A stretch of DNA of 36,929 nt from positions 1-36,929 of the forward strand of contig CANFQO010000028.1 of assembly GCA_947449135.1 (NCBI GenBank), read 5' to 3'. This document shows, piece after piece, positions 32,541 to 36,929 of the stretch. Position 1 is the stretch's first letter; each line of letters opens with the position of its first letter. The notes under the pieces are model-generated. The model searched no databases and had not been told where the DNA came from. It saw only the letters and a list, made by a program, of their open reading frames with translations. The stretch comes from Planctomycetaceae bacterium (GTDB lineage: Bacteria > Planctomycetota > Planctomycetia > Pirellulales > UBA1268). The position numbers and the translations under genes are program-made.

Positions 32541-33215
32541 TCAGGCCTCGGCACGGGGTGGGGCATCGCGACGGCTCATCCGCTGGATGTAGGGCTGGCC
32601 GCCGAAGTCGGGCAGGAATCGCTGCTCGCGGAGCTTGCGAAACACAAGGGCTTTTCCACCCTCGAGCGTCTGAACGAGTTCGAAGCCGGGATCCTCCTGA
32701 AGAAAGCGGGCCAGCTCGCCCACCGAATGCAGCTGGATATCGTCCACCAGGAGCAGGCCGCGCGGCCTCAGGATCGCGTGGAGGTAGCAGAAGTCGACGA
32801 ACACGGTCGGCCAGCCGTGACCGCCGTCGATGATGCCGACGTCGAACCATGTGTCGGCGGCGATCTCGCGGGCGGCCAGAGGGGGCAGCGCCACCTCCGA
32901 CCGCTCGATGCACGGCGTCAGCGACGTGGTGGAAATCCCACGAGAATCACAATAGGCCAGGATGCGGTCGAACAAATCCTGGCGAGGTGCGATCGAAACC
33001 AGTTCGGCGGGCTGGGCGAGCAGCATCGCGATCGTGGTGTTGCCGGCGCCGGTCTCGCAGATGCGCGGCCGTTCGCCGGCCTCACGGAGTACGAGCGCAT
33101 GAAGCTCGCGGAGCGATGGGCCCGAGAAGCCACCCGTGTTCCACTGCTTCTGGTTCGGCCAATAGTGGAGAAGCGGTGGGTCGGCAAAAAATACCTCGAT
33201 TGCAGGTGTTGTCAT
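32541..33215 (-). CDS. Class I SAM-dependent methyltransferase
   Basis: A 224-residue methyltransferase of the Methyltransf_24-like type. RICETGAGNTTIAMLL is the SAM-binding glycine motif, ELVSIAPRQDL the acidic/second strand region, and FDVGIIDGGHGWPTVFVDF the catalytic-strand region, followed by LLLVDDIQLHSVGELARF. Relatives methylate sugars or other small acceptors in polysaccharide and antibiotic clusters. The ATG at 33215 with GGAG eight bases upstream is preferred over an open frame to 33281. It is convergent with the sulfatase. Confidence 0.87.
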   Translation of the reverse strand: MTTPAIEVFFADPPLLHYWPNQKQWNTGGFSGPSLRELHALVLREAGERPRICETGAGNTTIAMLLAQPAELVSIAPRQDLFDRILAYCDSRGISTTSLTPCIERSEVALPPLAAREIAADTWFDVGIIDGGHGWPTVFVDFCYLHAILRPRGLLLVDDIQLHSVGELARFLQEDPGFELVQTLEGGKALVFRKLREQRFLPDFGGQPYIQRMSRRDAPPRAEA

Positions 33216-33523
33216 CGACGTATCTCCGTGCAGACGACAGAGGGCATGGCTCAGGGTGTCATCGAAAAACCATGCGGTCATTCAGCAGTTGGCGTTCTGC
33301 TTGCGGCCACGTGCAACGAGGCAGCATTGTACCGTGATTCATGGGCCCGTCCCGCCCACGCACGACGGGCCAGTCTGATCATGTCTCTTGCGAGGAATCC
33401 AGGAGGCGTCTGGTAGACTGGCAAAGATACGCCACCACCGAGCGGTTGTTGGGGTGAACTTCCTGGTAATCATTCTGGTAATCCTCCTGGCAATCTCAGC
33501 TTACCGAAACGGAGTGACGGATC
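33216..33523. other. Divergent intergenic region with a 12-base tandem repeat
   Basis: No ordinary gene. Three imperfect 12-base units follow each other: ctggtaatcatt, ctggtaatcctc, ctggcaatctca (33463-33498). A short frame from GTG 33454 to TAA 33558 reads hydrophobic through them (LVIILVILLAIS) and enters the sulfotransferase gene. The region lies between the methyltransferase and sulfotransferase C and should contain their promoters. Confidence 0.4.
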
Positions 33524-34303
33524 GTGTGCCTCTCATACGCCTACTTCGGACACCATAAGTGCGCGACGCAATGGATTCAGGACATTGTGCGCGATGTTTG
33601 CGCGGAGCTGGGGCTCCGCCAAACGATTTACAACAGCCCGCGGGAGTTTGGCGACGACCTGCCTGCTGCGCTCCGAACCAGTCCGACAGACTTCCTCTGC
33701 TATCCGAATGCCGTAGCGCATCACGTCTCAGTTCTGTCCGGATACCGAGCATTTCATGTCGTTCGAGATCCTCGCGACATCATCGTGTCGGCATATTTCT
33801 CCCATAAACATTCCCATCCGCTGCCGAACCCCAGCGCAGGAGTCAGTTGGTTGACGGCGGACTATCGCCGAACGCTCCAGGAGGTCGATCCGGAAGCCGG
33901 ACTGCTGATGGTGCTGGAGAGACGAGCACATCAATTCGATCAGATGCTGAAATGGGACTACGGACAGCCGCACATCAAGGAAGTCCGGTTTGAAAATCTC
34001 ACGACTGATCCGGTAGATGAGTTTCGCGGTATTTTCCAGCACCTCGGGCTTCTCGACACAACCTCACCGACGAACGGAACGGTGCTTCCAGGCGAACTTC
34101 TCGACAGCATCCTGTGCCGGCACAGTTTCGCCAGCAAGTCGCATGGCCGCATGCCCGGCGAAGAGGACCCGACGGCTCACTATCGAAAGGGAATGCCCGG
34201 CGACTGGAAAGCCCACTTCACTCCTGCACTCGTCGCACGTTTCAAGGCACGGCACAACGATCTTCTCGTCACGCTTGGCTACGAGAAGAATGCCGACTGG
34301 TGA
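33524..34303 (+). CDS. Sulfotransferase domain protein (C)
   Basis: A 259-residue protein of the sulfotransferase-1 type. FGHHKCATQWI (8-18) is the 5'-phosphosulfate loop with Lys12. HVVRDPRDIIVSAYFSH (78-94) is the 3'-phosphate block with Arg81 and Ser89. HYRKGMPGDWKAHFTP near the C-terminus is the classic RKGxxGDWK motif. The full set supports an active PAPS-dependent enzyme. GTG start with GGAG about ten bases upstream. The 3' end overlaps sulfotransferase D by 35 bases in convergent orientation. Acceptor unknown, glycan likely from context. Confidence 0.9.
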   Translation: MCLSYAYFGHHKCATQWIQDIVRDVCAELGLRQTIYNSPREFGDDLPAALRTSPTDFLCYPNAVAHHVSVLSGYRAFHVVRDPRDIIVSAYFSHKHSHPLPNPSAGVSWLTADYRRTLQEVDPEAGLLMVLERRAHQFDQMLKWDYGQPHIKEVRFENLTTDPVDEFRGIFQHLGLLDTTSPTNGTVLPGELLDSILCRHSFASKSHGRMPGEEDPTAHYRKGMPGDWKAHFTPALVARFKARHNDLLVTLGYEKNADW

Positions 34304-35054
34304 ATGACGGCACAGGTCGATCCGCGATCCGGCGAGCCAGCTGCGTCACGCGGGTGAGCGCATCGTGATCGGCCGCGGCCGTGATGAACGCCACGTCCTC
34401 GGCGGTGAGTCTCTCCGCGCCAGCACCGGGCTTGGGTTGGCTCTCCAGCCGTGCCTTGTTCTTCCAGCCGGTTCGCAGCGGCTCTGGATCGATGCCGAGA
34501 AACGCCGCCACGCCGTCCACCGTTGCTTCTGAGGCAACGAGGTCTTCATAGAAAACGGGTAGGATCGGCGCGACGTCGGCGTACGCGAGGATTGCCTTGA
34601 GGGAGGCGTTCCAATGCTCGACCGCTATCCGCGGACCCCAGTCAGGATTCCAGTCCGCCACGTCACGTTTCCGCGACTCGTAGCTCGCCGCGACGTCGAA
34701 CACGTTGCGGACGAGACAGATGAAATGGACGTCCGGAAAGTGGGTGACGAGGTGGTCGAAGCACTCGTATCCGCGTGGCACCTTGTCGCCGACGTAAGCG
34801 GCCGAGTCGTAATGCGCCTCGGCACGCCGCTGTCGCCAGGGGAAGTGCGACAGGTCGTCATACCAGGTGTCGCCGGTTTCCATGCGGAAAAATCGCTCTC
34901 GTTCAAAGTCGGTGGGCATGAGCGCGCGGGCGAATAGCCGCAGATTAAACCGCTCCGTGCCCAACGCGATCGCCGGATGCCAAACAAGGATGGCTTGGAA
35001 GTAGCTCGTGCCGCTCCGCGGGCACCCACAGACGAAGAGGAACTTTTTGTTCAT
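34269..35054 (-). CDS. Sulfotransferase family protein (D)
   Basis: A 261-residue protein. FLFVCGCPRSGTSYFQAIL (5-23) is the 5'-phosphosulfate loop in the Sulfotransfer_3-like form CPRSGTS, and HFICLVRNVFDVAASYESR (110-128) the 3'-phosphate block with Arg116. It ends with a polar tail encoded in the overlap with sulfotransferase C. GAGG seven bases before the ATG lies just past the glycosyltransferase stop (nine-base gap), so it is the third gene of an operon with the two glycosyltransferases upstream. Confidence 0.88.
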   Translation of the reverse strand: MNKKFLFVCGCPRSGTSYFQAILVWHPAIALGTERFNLRLFARALMPTDFERERFFRMETGDTWYDDLSHFPWRQRRAEAHYDSAAYVGDKVPRGYECFDHLVTHFPDVHFICLVRNVFDVAASYESRKRDVADWNPDWGPRIAVEHWNASLKAILAYADVAPILPVFYEDLVASEATVDGVAAFLGIDPEPLRTGWKNKARLESQPKPGAGAERLTAEDVAFITAAADHDALTRVTQLARRIADRPVPSFTSRHSSRSQA

Positions 35055-35063
35055 GGTCCATCC

Positions 35064-36224
35064 TCACCCAGTTCCGGATGAACCCGCATCAAGGCCCACA
35101 TCACCAAGCAGACGGTTGAGAACGCGGCTGGACTCAAAGTGCTCAGCGGCCAGATTGCGGGCCGCGGCGGAGTGCTGGGCGTAGCGGGCCAGAATGTCCT
35201 CGGCGCCGGCGGCGGCCTCGTCGGGCGTGCGGAATGTCACGATCCCCTCGCCACTGGGAATCGTCACAAGGCCCGTGTCCTGCACGAGCACAGGCCGGCT
35301 GCTGGCAAGGTAGCGGGTGCTGCGGTCGCTGAACCAGCCGCTCCGGGCGTGGGCGTAGACGCCCTGGGCGACGGAGAACTCAGCGGCGGAATCCTGGATG
35401 TATTTCTGGAACGACTGGGGAGTGCTTACGGTCTCGGCGGGAGGGACGAGCCGCCAGCCGTGCGACGTAAGCGCCTCGCGGTCGCGCCCGTCGCCCTCGT
35501 GAATGTCGAGCGCGATCTCAAACTCGGCTGGGACGCGCTCTGGCAGGTGAAAGACCTTGCGGAATTCGTGCAGCTTGAGGCCGTACGTGGTGCCCTCCCA
35601 GGCGACTGCGCCGAATCCGCACCGCCAACTGGCGATCGTGGTGAACCGGCGGAGTGACGACGCGGGACCGCCTGGTGACGGGGCGGCGGGCCAGAGGTCG
35701 AGTAGCAGCGGCTGCCGCGTCGGCTTCCACGGCAGGCCGCCTGTGGGGATCGGGCATCCGGGCGTGCCGATATTTTCCCCGATCGAGAAATAGTGGTCGT
35801 GTTGGGGCACGGCGTAGCGTGTTGCCGGATCGGCGTGCCAGATCTGCGTAAAGCCAGGGTCGACGTCGACGTAGGCGGTGGTGCCGACCGCCTCAAAGAC
35901 TTCCGGCACGCTGAGGTTGCCGCTCAGGTTCACGAGCAGGTCGCTTGCCGCCGCAAACTGCCGCAGGTCGTCCCATGATCGCCCACGGGTCCAGTCGCTC
36001 GTGCGATCGAGAATCGCTGTCCTCTGCTCGAATCCGAAGAAACGTGCACACTCGGCAAACCAGTCGAGGGCCGCGGCCGACGGGACGCCGACACACTCTT
36101 CGACGAAGAGCACGTCGAAGCCGAGTTGCCGCAGGCCTACGGCCCAGCTGAACCGCTCCCACGCGCCCCCCGCGTTGCCGGGCTTGGCGGCGAGCGGTCC
36201 CGAGACGATGGCTTTGCGGTTCAT
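35064..36224 (-). CDS. GT-B-like glycosyltransferase, paralogue 2
   Basis: A 386-residue paralogue of the gene at 29659-30819, identical in length. Shared features are the start KAIVSGPLAAKPGNAGGAW and GLRQLGFDVLFVEE, the middle NIGTPGCPIPTGG, and the C-terminal GWFSDRSTRYLASSRPVLVQDTG and AAEHFESSRVL. Like paralogue 1 it has a conserved central PLLLDLWP/PVVLDRWP-type stretch. Its ATG overlaps the stop of paralogue 3 as ATGA, and it is followed by sulfotransferase D. The tandem arrangement suggests successive sugar additions or a heteromeric pair. Donor not known. Confidence 0.82.
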   Translation of the reverse strand: MNRKAIVSGPLAAKPGNAGGAWERFSWAVGLRQLGFDVLFVEECVGVPSAAALDWFAECARFFGFEQRTAILDRTSDWTRGRSWDDLRQFAAASDLLVNLSGNLSVPEVFEAVGTTAYVDVDPGFTQIWHADPATRYAVPQHDHYFSIGENIGTPGCPIPTGGLPWKPTRQPLLLDLWPAAPSPGGPASSLRRFTTIASWRCGFGAVAWEGTTYGLKLHEFRKVFHLPERVPAEFEIALDIHEGDGRDREALTSHGWRLVPPAETVSTPQSFQKYIQDSAAEFSVAQGVYAHARSGWFSDRSTRYLASSRPVLVQDTGLVTIPSGEGIVTFRTPDEAAAGAEDILARYAQHSAAARNLAAEHFESSRVLNRLLGDVGLDAGSSGTG

Positions 36225-36929
36225 GCGAGCACGTCGTCAAGGAAATGTGTCAGGACACGGTCGGAGTCGAAATGAGCCTGAGCGATCTCGCGGGCGGCGC
36301 GGCAATGCCGCGGATAGTCGGCGGCGATGCTCAAGGCGCCGGCCGCGGCCTCGTCGAGCGTGGTAAAAGTTAGCAACCCCTCGCCACAAGGGTAGAGATT
36401 TCCGAGGCCCGTGTCCCGGGCGAGGACCGGCCGGCCCGTGGCCAGGTAATAGCAACTGCGGTCGCTGAGCAGACCGCTGGCCGTGTCGACGTACATCTGC
36501 TTCGGCACCATGAATTCCGCCTTGGAGCCGGCGATGTAGTCGTGGTAGAGGCGGGGGCTCCCGGCCGCGGCGACCGGATCAACGAGCCGCCAGCCATGGC
36601 TGTGCAGAGCCGCGATGTCTTTGGCGTCGCCCGGATCGATCGCGAGCGCCTGCTCGAAGGTTTCGCCGGGGCAGCAGCCCGGCAGCGCAAGAAACTTCCG
36701 AAACTCGTGGCACCGTAGGCCGTAGAGGTGCCCGTGATACTCCACCGGACCGTTCGGCCCTCGCCAGGCGCCGATGCCGGTGAAGGCCCCGGTGGGCCGT
36801 GGCGGCGATACGGGCCAGTGCTCGAGTACGACCGGCTGGGGCAGCGAGGTCCAGGCGAGGCCGCAGGTCGGCACGCTGCAGCCGGGCTGGCCGATGTTTC
36901 GGGCCAGCGTGGCGAAGCGGTTGTGGCCG
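36221..36929 (-). CDS. GT-B-like glycosyltransferase, paralogue 3, 5' end missing
   Basis: The frame continues off the right edge. The visible 235 residues start at HNRFATLARNIGQPGCSVPTCG and correspond to the C-terminal two thirds of paralogues 1 and 2. They include PQPVVLEHWP, the ASGLLSDRSCYYLATGRPV block and AAREIAQAHFDSDRVL. It is closest to paralogue 1 in the DYPRHCRxAREIA region. A GTG at 36874 is internal, not the start. It shares an ATGA overlap with paralogue 2, so three genes (paralogue 3, paralogue 2, sulfotransferase D) form one transcript. Confidence 0.82.
   Translation of the reverse strand, partial: GHNRFATLARNIGQPGCSVPTCGLAWTSLPQPVVLEHWPVSPPRPTGAFTGIGAWRGPNGPVEYHGHLYGLRCHEFRKFLALPGCCPGETFEQALAIDPGDAKDIAALHSHGWRLVDPVAAAGSPRLYHDYIAGSKAEFMVPKQMYVDTASGLLSDRSCYYLATGRPVLARDTGLGNLYPCGEGLLTFTTLDEAAAGALSIAADYPRHCRAAREIAQAHFDSDRVLTHFLDDVLA

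Overview
The window reads as a piece of a planctomycete (Pirellulales-like) chromosome or a close metagenomic relative. The evidence is high GC content, two DUF1559 proteins with prepilin-type N-termini, a type I sulfatase, FG-GAP surface protein sequence, and many small lineage-style hypothetical genes. No phage, plasmid, IS or CRISPR genes were seen. One RNA gene is clear, a tRNA-Ser(GGA).

Layout. (1) 1-6.1 kb: the end of a large FG-GAP/Asp-Gly-repeat surface protein, a SapC-family protein overlapping a convergent QW-repeat (squalene-hopene-cyclase-like) protein, a DUF5522 miniprotein, a Bax-inhibitor-1/YccA membrane protein and an unknown conserved gene. (2) 6.4-14.2 kb: mixed small genes (DUF1559, membrane proteins, a baeRF-like protein, CIA30, DUF2256, a flavodoxin, secreted unknowns). 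Between them lie signs of decay: two copies of a 76-77 bp palindromic REP/MITE-like element, a dienelactone-hydrolase 3' remnant, a frameshifted CPXCG zinc-ribbon gene and a ghost copy of a neighbouring gene's 3' end. (3) 14.5 kb: the tRNA. (4) 14.7-36.9 kb: a long glycan synthesis, decoration and export region that continues past the right edge.

In region 4, two paralogous 334-residue APH-fold phosphotransferases flank a CelD/BcsL-like acyltransferase, an ABC exporter and a HEAT-repeat lipoprotein. A GT4 glycosyltransferase is translationally coupled to a GINT1-like beta-propeller protein. CotH kinase and DUF4956 form an operon. The rest holds a polysaccharide pyruvyl transferase, a PP-loop ATPase, a methyltransferase, three paralogous unusual glycosyltransferases, four sulfotransferases and one secreted sulfatase. 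The simplest reading (inference) is that this region builds, sulfates, pyruvylates, exports and trims a sulfated surface glycan or glycolipid. The most unusual parts are the PP-loop ATPase between two sulfotransferases, the twin phosphotransferases around the exporter, and the new-looking GT family. Functions are assigned by reading motifs by eye; no database search was possible.
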